Position numbers and translations under genes: made by a program. The notes beneath the pieces are model-generated. The model was not told the origin of the DNA, searched no databases, and saw nothing but the letters and a program-made list of their open reading frames with translations. This document shows, piece by piece, positions 1 to 13,000 of a stretch of 64,000 nt of DNA (position 1 is its first letter; every line of letters begins with the position of its first letter). The DNA is from Acridotheres tristis (lineage: Eukaryota > Chordata > Aves > Passeriformes > Sturnidae), in the NCBI GenBank assembly GCA_037013685.1, contig CM072894.1, positions 10,927,449 through 10,991,448 of the forward strand, written 5' to 3'.

Positions 1-72
1 TTTTTCTTCAACTGGTGCTGAGCAAGCAGTTTGAATATCCCTCTAAGTGAAAGGAGCAAAGGGAAAACTCAA

Positions 73-90
73 AATAATAATAATAATAAT
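73..90. repeat. (AAT)n microsatellite
   Basis: About six AAT units in ORC2 intron 13; short and simple. Confidence 0.9.
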
Positions 91-280
91 TTAAATAGCC
101 CAAAACTCCCACTATTAGAAATTATTAACTAATTTTGCCTTATGCACAAAGAGCTGGTTGTGAATCTCATCACTGGACAGGATTTGCTACCCAAATGCTG
201 CTCATTTAAAGTAATCAATCAACTGGAACCTAGGCTCTACTATCTTCGGCTAGAACACTATTATAATAAAAAATAAAGAT

Positions 281-710
281 TGTAAAGACTGGGTCCTTGG
301 CAGGTGTGGAGGGAGCAGAAACCATTTGTGAAGCAGAAACCCTCACTGGGGCCTCAATGGAAGACGATACCTTAAAGATAAGAAATTGCTTGCTTAGAGT
401 GACAAACACCAAGAAGTATTTTGCCCCCCTTTACAGACCCCTGTGTTATCTTTCTGTAATATTAGTGGTTCATTTTCCTCTTGTACTATTGGTTAATTTC
501 TCACCTAAAGTCCTTTGTAGATTGGTTAGTTTTAGAATTCCCTTGGTAATTGGTGCAAAATGTAAAACCCCGAAACATATAAAAAACCCCTTAGAAACCC
601 CACCCAGTTGAATATGCTAGACTGGATCCCTTCATAGAATAAAGCTGTGGAATAATTCCTATCTTCATATTCTGATCTCTTATCTCTGCTGGCTTTGGGG
701 GCACTTTGCA
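281..710 (+). mobile_element. Probable solo LTR of an endogenous retrovirus-like element
   Basis: The stretch has the order of signals of an LTR read on the plus strand. There are three ATTGG boxes (488, 521, 549), a TATA-like CATATAAAAAAC (576-587) about 25-30 bp later, and an AATAAA (638-643) placed so that R would be roughly 605-660. A pyrimidine-rich U5-like tail follows. It begins TGTAAAGAC. I could not find a matching target-site duplication or a primer-binding site, and no retroviral coding sequence is present. It lies antisense in an ORC2 intron. Boundaries are approximate. Confidence 0.45.
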
Positions 711-844
711 AGCCAGATTCTATCTGGGCAAGGCTTGGAAACATGCCCTGTCGCCAAGAACTGCTTAGGCAGTTTTGGGGTACCATGGAGGCCCCAACCA
801 CCAGCGACAGGCAGGTGTTACTATGAAGTGTTACAGTGTTTTAC

Positions 845-1016
845 CTGGCATTGAGAGTGAGGCTATGCAGGACATGCATTAGGGAGCTCAAAGCCAAAGA
901 TCCAGACTGTTGTACTAAAAGCGAGTTCTCATAAGATGTTTCTTCCACGTAAGGATTAAATGTGGTTGTTTCATACCAAAGCCAATTATAGAGGCTCAGC
1001 TTTGCCTGATCCCACA
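845..1016 (-). CDS. ORC2: ORC2 coding exon 13 (last exon inside window)
   Basis: Acceptor CTGTCCAG, donor GTAAAA, phase 1 to 2. It encodes [20 protein letters not shown] and then [17 protein letters not shown], ending SLTLNA, collinear with human [20 protein letters not shown]. There is no ATG-initiated reading frame over it, so it is visible only through the splice logic. The next exon (human GIFRLLIKYQL) is not in positions 1-844. Confidence 0.95.
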
Positions 1017-4000
1017 CTGGACAGAGAGAAAAAAAAGAGCAGACAAAATTGGGAGATTTATGCTGTCTAAGGTGTTAAATAAGTAATATTAAAATGCACA
1101 TAGGATTGAGGAAACTATATGCTTGTGAAATTCACATTACATACACCCTCATAACTGCAGTTCCAGTAAGATAAACTCTCTGCAACAAAACATTTGCAGC
1201 CATTACTTTTCCATAGATACATTGTAAATCCTTCCAGAGTAAGGAGTATGCATGCAATTTCTGGCTGTAGCTGGAAGCTCTGCCTAGAGAGGGGGTAAAA
1301 TAGCTGAAACAAGACCCTTCTCAGAGTGTGTGGTGATTCCTCCCCTAGAGTGGGGATGCCCCTCAAGGTTACTCCTCCAGGCTGAGCTGAAGAGGTCTGC
1401 CCATGGTTGTTGGTATGGGTAAGTAACATCAATCTCTACTTGTACTTAAAAGAGTGAACTATACTAATAGTTATAGCTACTTGTTCTGTGTAGTAAATAA
1501 TTCTGATTCGGATATTTTAGTCTAATCATAATCGTAATCAATATAAGCAAGTAATTTATTTAAGTATACTTGCTTTGTCATCCTTAATTTTGTGAGACAA
1601 AAGTTCAATTACACCTATATAATCCTTTAATATAAACCATCAGCTAAGTCTGGGGCTAAGACTGGGTCCAGCCACACCTAGATTCTGTCTGAGAAGGAGT
1701 TTAGAAAGGAAGGGGATTCTTTCTGCACCTCCTAGTTCAACAGGAGGGCTTCTCTGATAAACTTTATCTGAAGCTACCATTCTGCCTACAGCACTGACTG
1801 GTAAAATTGTTTAGATACACATAACATCCAATTTCCAGTTCAGTATGTTCCTAAAATCAAAGGGTGCCAAAAGCTTGGAGTCTGTATATTATGTTTAGTG
1901 GTGTTTCTTGTATCTTTATACAGTTTTGGTTCAGCACAGCCACACTCCCAATCAATACATCAACAGATCTGTTTTACACATCAACAGTAATACACGGTGA
2001 GCAATGCATGAACTTATGAACTTATGCTTAGCAACCCCAAAGCAGAACACAGAGCCTTCTCTTGGCTGGGTCAGGCCCCGTGGAACTCACTGAGAGGAGC
2101 ATTGATGTGATCGATAGAGGCAATGAGGTAAATGCTAGGCAGGGAGGATAACTGTGCAAGGATCTGCTGACTTCTTTCTCCTCTCAACATCTGGCTGTCC
2201 AGGTTATGAATGAGGACATAGAGCTCTAAAGATGAATCTGCAAGGTCAGAAAAAACAGCAGAGAACCAATCAAAGAAACTGCACACAAGCAGTATCACTT
2301 TCCTTATAGAGCTTAGTTTGAACCAATACTGGGTGTTTCTGAGCAGCAGAAGGGTTTTTCTCAGTTCACTGTCATCATACCTACATGGTTGCTTTTTTTC
2401 AGTTTAAGCTTTTCTGTTATAATTCACTTTCCACTTGCTCACAGCTTTAAAAGGAATTGCCATTTTTAGCTGTGTTTCTTTTGCAACTGAAGATCATTGA
2501 GATATATTTTAGAATGGAAGTCTAAATACAGTTTATTCAGCTGCTTTTGATTTACATGACTAGGATCTTTAAGCTCCTCCTCACAATAAAAATGCATTTT
2601 CTATTCAAGGTTGGATCCAAAGCATCATAACTTCACTGAAAATTTTAACAAGTTCTGAAAAAACGTTAAGAGACCTAGCTCAGATAATGCAAATGGTAGA
2701 TGTTAAAATTTCCAGCTAGCTTCCCTCTGCTGTACTTATCCAAGAGAACAACCATTTCCTGAGTCCAGAAACAATTTCAGAACTGTAACCAGTTTGTGTG
2801 CAAATCCATCCATACTTATCTGCCAATAGAAACCAGTCAGATCAGCTATAGTGTACAGTAGGACTGACTTACATACATTCAGGTGGGAACTGCTGTTACC
2901 CTGCCTTTTTCACTTAGTCCCACCAGAAATACTCGCAAGGCAACGATGAAAACCAGAATGTAAACGCTGAAACACCAATGCCATGCACAATTAAGATTCC
3001 ATGGCAATTTGTGTACGAATATACAAGCACTAAGACATCCAGAAATAATTCAGCAAGCATTTTGTGAGGTAACCAATTCTAACCTGCTTGTTTGACACTG
3101 ATGTCCTGCTGTAAAACCCTGACTGAAGTAACAGCTTACATGGAGCTGTTACACATATACTCCTGGTGCATGCATGTTTTCATATATGCTGCATAAATTA
3201 CAAACAAGAAAGTATACTAGCAACAATGCACCAAGAAACTGTAACTGCCTGTATAAAAATTGTAAGGGAAGAAAACGTCCAGGCTCTCTTAACAGCAAGT
3301 AGACTTTTTATGCATAAGGTTAGTCATTTTACCTTCTTTAAACCTTTTGGTAATGAATTCAAGTTGGTCAAGGGGGCTGCGGAAGGTCCCTATATGGTCC
3401 AAAACCTCCTCTGTGATGGAGTTAAGAATCTGAAAAAGAAAACAGGAATTCCTTATGAAGGGCTCTGACACTGAAGTGCAGAAAATCTGAAACTGAGGCC
3501 TTGGCTGCCTTGTGAGAGATAAGCTGATTATTACCATAAAATCCCTAAACCAGCAAATATAATGAAAAAAATTATATCCCTTTTCAAAACAGTGACATAA
3601 AACAAGGCTTTAGAGTGATGAATATCTATTAATATCATCTTCATTCAGATTTTGTTGCTATAGGGTGCAGTATTTTTCCTTAATATTTTACACTAAAAGA
3701 CTCTAGAGGTATCTGTAACACAGGATGATTGCATAAACCCACAAGCTTTTCCCACACTCACAGATCTCACAGTGATGCTGGGGAAGTATCCATTAACCAC
3801 CAGGTGAACAGAATCCTGGAGCAGAGAGGTACGAAACTTCTCCAACAGATCACGCTTTGAGCCCAGTCCATAAAGCACAATATTGAAACCCAAGCTGCAG
3901 AAGAGTGAGCAAATACATTGGATCAAAAAGTGCAAGTCTGGTTTTAAGTCCATACATTCATTAAGCAAAATGATCCTTTGCAATCTTGGTTTTAAAAACT

Positions 4001-7000
4001 TCACATTTTGTCAACTCCAGGCTTACCAGCTAACAGCTGATAAATAAGGTTAGCTACAAGGAATCTGAAACCTGGCATGTGCATCCTAGCAAAAGAATCA
4101 TTTTAGCAGCCTAGAGGCTCACAAACTTAGCAAAACATTGATAGAAGAAAATGCCATTGACTAAGAAGAGAATACTAGCTCTACAACTTCAGGTAAGAAA
4201 TGGTAATCAACATTCACACACATCCCCTCACCAGTAATTACATTACATGTTTACTACAGGTCACAGTAATTACAAGACAAAAAAGCAAACCTTCATAATG
4301 GTTTTCCATTCTGATCCTCAGGCATAATTTCAAAGCAAAGTTACTCTATACTCATATATATTTCTTATCCCAATTGTTCCACAGAAAAAGAGGCAGGAAA
4401 GCATAAAGACAGCATGGCATGGAATTGTAAAGACCCAGAAAAGTTGGGTCCCATCCCTCACAATCTCTCAGGCTGCACTATGATATAGGAAATGCTCATT
4501 AGGCCTCAGCCTTGATGAACTGCACCTTGACTAAACCCCTCTCCAGCTTAACAAACACTGTCTGTTCCCAGGAACTAATATTGTCCAATGAGCACCCATT
4601 TTTTAATGAGCAGCTTGGAAACTCATTTTTCTTGTCTGAATAACAATACAAGTGGAATAGTATTTCTGCTCTGAACCTTCAGAGAAAGTTACTGACTCAA
4701 ATTGTGGCCAGGATGAAAAAAATCACTCTGACTGAAGCCCACTGTCTTGCGTCCCTATAAAAGTAGTCTAAAGTGAGACCCTTTGAGCTCTCCATTATGG
4801 AGAGCTGCTGCACACTAAAGCCCACACTCTAGCAACACTGCAAATGGTGGTCCAGAGTGAGATCCTTTTGAGCTCTCAATTCCCAGAAGGTAACTGACTG
4901 ATAGCATGTCTCAAACATCAATAACCAGGTGGCTGTGAAGCCAACCAAGTAGTAACAGACAAGAATAATTGGTACCAAGGACTACTGGTACTCACTCTAA
5001 AAAACAAATTTTAGATGGAGAAGGGGGCCCAGGTAGAGATAGCACAAAACCTTTCCATGAGAAAGAACAACAAAGTACAGTGCAAGCACAGGAATGATTG
5101 CCAGGAAGCGGACATGGACTGTAAGGTGGGACTGTGACTACCAAAGCCCTCAGACCCTTTTCCAGAAAGGCCTAAAAGAACAAATTGTGCATGATAACTA
5201 ATTAGCATAAAGAGACAAACCTGTCTTTGGGGTACAGACACCTGTCCATAAAAAGGGAACTCCCCCTGCACATGCTTAGGTGATGCCCCCCGACCCTGGA
5301 TATCTCATCAGCTGAACACAGCTGATGAGATCATAACTTATGACCTAGATCAATGCTGAATCCAAGATCACATTCCCTCACCTGGCTCAATGCTGAAGCG
5401 AGGGCTGGTCATCTCTTTTCCGCTTTTTAATTCATCTCTCCTTTTTAAAATTAAGCTCTTTAGTTTCTCTTTTCCCTTCACCTTGCCCCTTTATCCAACC
5501 CAGTGCCGTGTGCCTATTCAGTAGGCCGGGGACTAACACACCAATTTCCATGCCAAGTGTGTGATTTACTAAAAAATCTCTGTGACTGTTTGTGGACCCT
5601 CTGAGTTCTGTCATTCCTTTGGACCAATGAGCATTTTTGAATCTTAAGCACTTTTTAGTTTCAGGCGTGGGTCATCACAGGAATACAAAGCTTTTTTTAG
5701 GTTTGAGAAGCAGGAAAAGCATTATCTTGATCAGAATGAAGAGTATCAGGTTACTCAAATAGCACTGGGCAAGGTAAGGTGCTCAACAGCTATCACTGCC
5801 TTCATTGTCATCAAGGGATTTGTTTCTTCTGCCCTGCCACATACATCTCTAACCACTTGCCCAGATCACCAAGTAACAGAGAAGTCCTCCTCTGGCAACT
5901 CTCCAACTTTAAAAGCTGATGTCTTCTTCATATGCTCTGTCCCTCCACATGGACCACAAATTTCCTTATACTCCGTTGCAAAAGGAAGCTTTGCTTCCAA
6001 AGGGTTTTCTCATCACCAGTACTGGCTCTGGCCTCAGAGGTGGTGGTGGTCTGCCTTCTATAAGGTGCTTCAGAATCTCACAGGGTCTCTATAGTTCCAT
6101 TTGCTTTCCTGAATGTTCACCCTTCTCCTTCCCATGAAGATACATACAAAGCCAAATAAAATTTATATTGCCAGTGTTTCCAAAAGCATTAGGGTTTCTT
6201 CATGCCCAGATCATCAGGTACCACGGGCACTGGAAGTTAACCACTACACCACTGGAGATAGCCAGATTGAAGATGGTGAGGGTGGGCTACTCACCACTAA
6301 CTCACTGTAAACAAAGTGATTCCTCACAAAGAGCACTTTTCTCATCATTCATTTTCCTTGTTCTCTCACTATTCATGTTCCCTGTTTGTGAATGCCTTCT
6401 AGCTTGGTTTAGAGAGGCATAGGCAAACTAACCAGGTAGAATGCAACTTCACTGCACTTCGGACATTCAGTTCAAGGAATTAATCAGATAAGATTTGGTC
6501 TACAGGAAGTACTGAATTAATGTCACCTACTTTTAAATTTAAACAATCAAAGAAAAAAATTTGCTCCACAGGATGTTATTGACATGTTATTGACAGTGTC
6601 TTTTAACTAAACTTCTTCAGTGATTCTCCTTGGATACTTACTGTAATTGCAGCATCCACTTGGAAAACAAGGATTCATGTTGCTTGTTAAGGTCTCTAAT
6701 TTCAGCAGCATAGGCAACGGGAACATTTTTCAAAAGCTCATGCAGTGTTTGCTGTGTTGAGAAAGAGATGACAGTCATTCAAAGCTGGGAAAAAGCCAGA
6801 GATATACCTGGAGTCCTTAAAACACCCTCTAGCATGCTCCCTATCTAGAGAGAATAGTTTTCATTGTCAGTGCACTCAGTTTGTGGCTATTTTTTTTTCC
6901 TTCCCATGAAGACCCCACTAAGTTTTGCTACTGCATATATAAAGCAGAGATTAAGTAAACTTAGTATGGTAAATGGCAGTTAGACTAGGACTAGAACAGA

Positions 7001-10000
7001 TTTCCACTGTGTATTTTTCTCTTCCTGCCAAGTATGGGAAAACTACTACAAGAAAAATGGATACCATAGAGCTTACACAGCACCAAGCACTGTACCAATG
7101 AGATACAACATCACATCCCTGCTCATGGGAACAAAGGTTCCAATCAGCATCCTTAGCAAAGGTTCAGGTGCTTGTCACTACAAGAGAAAGCTCAAAATGC
7201 CCACTATCTTAAAAAAAAATTACAGCTAAAGGATATAATTTGCAGCTGATAGTTCAATGTAGAAAACCATCAAGAATCAAAGGATTAAATCAGCTTTGAA
7301 GATATGCTGTGATGCTGACGTTTAGACAGCACAGTATCATGACAGTCAGCATCAAATCTACACTGGCCTCTCCCTTCAGTTTTAACAGCTTTGCTTCCCA
7401 CTCCCTCACAGTAGAAGACAGTTCACACTGGAAAGGCAGCTGCAATGTATCAGACTGAGACAGAACCGCTAAACCTTCAGCTACTTTGAAGCCAGCAGTA
7501 GATTTAATACTGTAAGCCTTGATTTCCTTCCACAGCTGTTATGAAAGAACTTGTTAAGGATCCAGATGTTACTCTGGGCAGCAATTTCAGACAACAGGAG
7601 GCATCAGGCAGGCTGCATATATGCCATCTTTTAAAACACAAATGGATACAAAAAGCAGTCACAGACAAAAGAGCTCCAGGTATTCTACACTGTTCCTTGA
7701 GACTTGACCTTGTAGGGTACAACTGCCTGATTTGAACTGTCTTGTGAAAGTGTCATGGGGAGAAAAATAAAGTAATTCAGTCACCACCATCATATTATTC
7801 CTGTCTCCTAGAAACTGCAAGGGAACAAAGTACATCTAACAAACTAAATGACAACATTTAGAGCTGTTCCAGTTCTGCAAGTGGTTTGACCCAGTAATGT
7901 TCAGATGAAATCAGCTCTCTTGAATTCCTCTACACACAAATAGTCAAGACAGTTTGTAATTCCCCCTACCATTTCATTGACAAAAATGATGTTTTAAAGT
8001 AAGTCTCTACAATTCTGCTTCTCCCTCTTCTCCTCCCCTAAAAGCAAACTTTCACCTTTTCTGGTAACTGCACCTTTCAGCTGTGAGCTCACCTGACAGT
8101 GCCTTCTCTCTACATTTTCCCTACTGTCTCAGGTTCAAACAAATGGGCACCGTCACTGCTCAGAGCAGGAGTAGAAAAACACACTGCTTAAATTGCTGCC
8201 TAAATCAGCATTACTACTGACCATGTAATCAGTAGAAACAAAGTGAAAATAGCAACATCAGAAATTTTGATGAGAGAACTCTCTATCATGGAGTTCCCTA
8301 TCTATCATATCAAAAACCCTCAGTTCTGTGACTCACTATGGACTTTACCTGATCCAATCTTCTTTTCCGCAACTTCTGCAGTGTTCGGTCTGAAGTGAGC
8401 ACTTTGGAACTACTGTGAGCTTCAAAGTATTCCTCCACCAGGATGCCCTATAAAAGAACAGCAAGATCAGCAACACTTCTCCTGCTATCAAGTCACCCTT
8501 CTCCCCAAGATGGCCAGTGAGAAACAGAGCAAGGGTGAATACAGAAAGACAGAAAATATTTGTAAAAACGACTTCTATAGCAGCACTCTGCCGAAGCTAA
8601 CCTAGCCAGATGATTCTTTCCTGAAGAGAGAGCCAGAAAAGAGATCCTGAGAGAGGTAACATTACAGTAATTTGTAATTGGTGTAGGGATCCCTGGTGCT
8701 GGTAGGAAGTAAGACAACTAAGCTGAACACCAAGCCAGAACAGTAATGTGTGCTCCTTGTGGTACTACAGGAATCAAGTTCTTCATCCTGTCTCAATATA
8801 AGGTCTCCTGCTCCTTCTTACACTTCTCCTTCTGAAGCTGCTAATGATGCCAACTAGATTAGCACACAGGTTCACACGGTGCCTGTCCAACAGGGATTAC
8901 TCAGAAGTACAACAAAAGCCAGCCCAGCTGGTTTGATCTAAAATGAGTTTAGCAGTTCTTCCCCATGGTCAGGTGTGGTCACTAACAGTTTATTGTCATT
9001 ATACATCCCTTCATGTTTGCTAGCTCAGGGGTATATTTTTGCAAACTCACCATCTTTTGCTCCTTAATTTTTTTGGCTAGGCTGTTTCTGGGAGGAGGTG
9101 TAGATGCAGCCTTAGTTTTTGCTGGAGTCTTTTGATCTGATGAAACAATGCTGACTTCTTTTTGTTCTTCCTCATCCTCCTCCTCCGAGCAGGAAGCAGA
9201 ATACTCACTCTCACTTTCTAAATAGGGATCTGGAGCTAGAGAATAAATTTTAAGGTTAAAAGCTAGGAAGGACATCTTACACGGAACTCATTTTGCACCA
9301 TCTCACACACATTCTCTGCAAGATTCTTTACAAGCACATGAATCCTAATTACATTTCACAGAAAGGTAAAATCAATGCTTAAGAGAATGCAAACACAAAT
9401 GGCCATTTCTTCTGCAGTTCTAGGATCACAAAGTAAAGTGTTAAGTAAAGCTTCCTCCTTGATACCAACCAAGAAATATCATTGCACCATAAAGAGACTA
9501 AAAATGGACAACGGAATTCCCTATTTCTCTTAGTATCTCTATGTCAGTTTTCCCAAATGCCAATCATCCAGGCTGAGTATCTTCTATGTCACATTCTTCA
9601 AAAAAGTTGTTGCAAAATACCTCTGTTAGCAGCACTGATTGAAGAGTACAGATGAAATCTGGCTCAGTCTTGGTCTCTCAACACAAAAGATGAAGAAGAT
9701 GAAACACCATGTACTCAACTCTCCTCTGCATTCATTCTGGTTTAGCCAACCAGTTATTGGAAATACTTTGACATGGATGTCCCAGCCATCATCAAAAAAT
9801 TTTATGCCTGGTTCAGTTCAGGCAATTGGGCCACACTAAATGTCAGCATAGGTAAGATTACTGGAAGTTCTATCTCTTTTGATCATGTTACTGAAGTTCA
9901 GTAACTTGGTGCTTCTAACCCTTCCACCCGTCACCTTAGGAGCAATTAGTTGTAGGGAAAAGGTCTACACAGATTTCCTTAAGGACATTTCTACACTCTC

Positions 10001-13000
10001 TGCAGGATGAATCAGGTTGTTTCAGTCACACTGCTACCACAGACAGAAGATCAACAGGAAAACACTCTCCCTTGAACACAGTGCCTCACTGACTGTGGCA
10101 GCTGACTGCAATGGCTGATCTTTACCTGCTAGTCTCTTTCTGAGTCTGTAAGGTGTGGTGGACACAAATTCTTTCTTTTCATTCTGGAACAGCAAATAAA
10201 AAACATGCATTAGAATAAACATTTCCCTTCTCTAAACAGCCCTCTGCCAAGCAAAGACAGGTTACATTTCCAAACTGTTTCAGCCCACGTGAAACTGGAA
10301 AAGAAGAGGCAGTGAAGTACGGAGAGTTCTTGTTTTCCCATTCAGAGGGAGACAGGATCAAGTTCCAAAAGGGGCTTAATTCTTTCAGCTCAAGATAAAG
10401 AGTAGAAAACTGTGAAATCTCCAACCAAAATGCCAATCTTGGCCCCTCAGGAACAGTCAAACCAAAGCAACGACAAACTGGAAATGCTTCAGTCCCCACA
10501 GCAGCCACATTCCATATCAGGCTGTCTACTCAAAGTCATCTGGAAGTCCTCTATGAAAACAACTACCAGAATGACAGAAGGCCACTCAGCATACTAACCC
10601 CAGAAGTACAGCAAAGGAATCCAAGCTACCTGGCCTTACCAAGTTGTAGTGGCACATCTTCCATACATATATGTAAAGCACATGCCTGACTCAGACACTG
10701 GATCAAGTCTGCAATACTTAGGAAATCTTTTTGTTGATCCTAACAAAGTGGATGCGAAATCATCAAGCAGTGAATATGGCATCCCCAAACAGCATGTCTT
10801 TTCCAGGTGTATCTCATCCTGGAACCTCATACCAGAAAAGCTGTGCACACATTTCTGCTATGATGCTGTACCATTTTAGAAAGCCACTCCAGAGCCACCA
10901 CAACTGGCGGTTCTGGACTGTATCTCTCTGTAGCATCACAAAACAACAGCAATCTACATCCACCCATTACCCTAATTTATTCTTTATGAACTAATGGTAA
11001 GTAAGAAACTGAATAACATCACAGTTCTGAACATTCACATGTTCTAACAGCATTTCTGACAATTAGGGCTGTTTCTTCCCTTAGTGAGAAACTGGAAAGC
11101 TGTTTAACTGTGTATTAAGGGACTGTCTAGCATCCTCACTTGTGTGATGCAAGCAAATAGTTTCCACCCATGATAATTAAGCTGTCAAACCTACTATTTG
11201 CCAACTGACTCCAAACCCCATAGTCCTGATTAATGGTTCTCACTTGAGTTACTCCTGTCTGGTTAGAATAGAAGAGACATCTCTATTGTGGATTACACTT
11301 TTCAAGTCCTTCCTTTCCAGAACTGCAGTAATTGGCCAACACAAGTGGGGAAGAAACCCAAACACAAAATCCAACCAATGTAAAGTCATTACTCACCCTC
11401 TGCTGTACTTTGTTCGAGCTCGAACGTTCTGAAAAGGAAGAAACAGTATTGTACAGACTGCTACAAATTTTCTACAATGGGCACAAGACGGTCCATTAGA
11501 AAAACAGGCATTCACTGTTCAAAGGTACACTGCACCAGAATATCAGCTCCCTGGATAGTTAATCCTAGGAGGGAAGCCTCTACTTCCTCACAGGTAGGCA
11601 AAGAGAAAACAAAAAGAGTTGCTGGGAGGAATAGGTTAGAAGTGGAAGACTGGCAAGGAGAACTGTAAATACACTCAAGTGACCATGCATCTGGGGATAG
11701 CAAATACTCAAACAGCAATGCAGAAAAACAGATAGACCACGTCTATTGCTGTTTACCCTGTGTATGCTTTGGTAAGTAGAACATCTGTGTATAGATAACG
11801 TGGGTGCTTGGTAGGCTTGGAGGCACCCTAACAGACAGATCAGAACACAATGAAGATCACAGCATGGGAATAAACCACACATATAAAAATCACTGATAGA
11901 TCAGCAGGCTGGTTCTAGCACTGAACCACAGGTAAGGGTGACTGCACCTCCACTCAGTGCCTCTATCTCCACTCGTGTCCTTCTGCCCAGGCGTTGCTTC
12001 AGAAAGATTTTAGAAATAAATTTACTCTTTGCATTCTGGCTGTGAGTTTGTGGTGGCTAAAGCAGCCTGTCTATGTCAGCTCACACAAGAGTCAACGATA
12101 TTACCACAGAAGGCAGCTTTTAATTCTTGGTCACAGCTTTGGGAGGCCAGAAAGGAGGAAGAGACTCCAGCAGGAGGGAGTAGGCTGAAAAATGAGCTAA
12201 TGTTCTCTCCCTGAGCACATCAGACTCCATTTCCAAGAACAAATGCACACACTCTTGCCAGTGTTGACCAGTATTGACTTCTCCCATCTGTATTTCTCTC
12301 TGCAGCACTAGATGTTAAATATAACATAATAAAGTGTGAATTTACACATGAACACCCACACAGTCCTACCCAATCGGTGTTTAACACACCGGCCCAGCTC
12401 ATAACTCCCTCAAGTGCAAGTATTTCTGCTGAACAGAGAGGAAGTCATTAAATATCACAGCAATAGATCCATCACCCAAAGAGAAACATAATTCTCACTC
12501 AGCTGCAGCTCCCCGAAACATCACAGGACTTACTGCTGCTTTGAGGGGTTTTCCCCATCTTCTCAGGGCACTTGGAGTGATCAGGTGTCACATTCCGTTC
12601 TGGTGTCTGGGCTAATTCAGAGGCTGTAGGAAACAGGGAGAAGGGAAGGAAGGACATGTCAGGTACAAAACTTCCAGCTCTGGCTAGTCAGAAATGGAGC
12701 CATACCCCTGAAATGCTCTCTACATATTAATTTCCTAGCTATTTCAGGAACCAAATATTTGTAGACTTTTCTAACGCTAAAGGTGGCTGTACTCCTCAAC
12801 CAAGGTCTTCAAAGGCAGAACTCATCAATTAATTAATTTTACAAATATAGCCGATGCAATGGCAGAGCACGTTTTGCTCCCTGGGAGACCACATGTCTTT
12901 GAATTACAGCAAGGTTTGGTCAGGCTCACTTAGTCTTTTAAGACTGCTCAGCTGGACATAACAGATCATCAGATACAGCAAACACATCAGATCAGTACAA

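Larger units (their letters stand above)
1..844 (-). other. ORC2: ORC2 intron 13, partial
   Basis: The left edge lies inside this intron. It contains a short (AAT)n run at 73-90 and a probable solo LTR at about 281-710; I see no further ORC2 exon in it. Confidence 0.8.
3895..6641 (-). other. ORC2: ORC2 intron 9
   Basis: This is the longest ORC2 intron here. Its middle (about 4426-5640) is a probable interspersed repeat; the rest is unremarkable intron. Confidence 0.7.
9236..12533 (-). other. ORC2: ORC2 introns 6, 5 and 4 (interrupted by exons 6 and 5)
   Basis: Positions 9236-10125, 10184-11396 and 11429-12533 contain only short chance reading frames without recognisable protein similarity, and no clear repeats. 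Confidence 0.65.

Noticed and set aside
281..5640. A full-length provirus bounded by the two LTR-like stretches that both start TGTAAAGAC
   Set aside because: ORC2 exons 10-13 lie between them, the two stretches are otherwise not alike, and no retroviral coding sequence is present.
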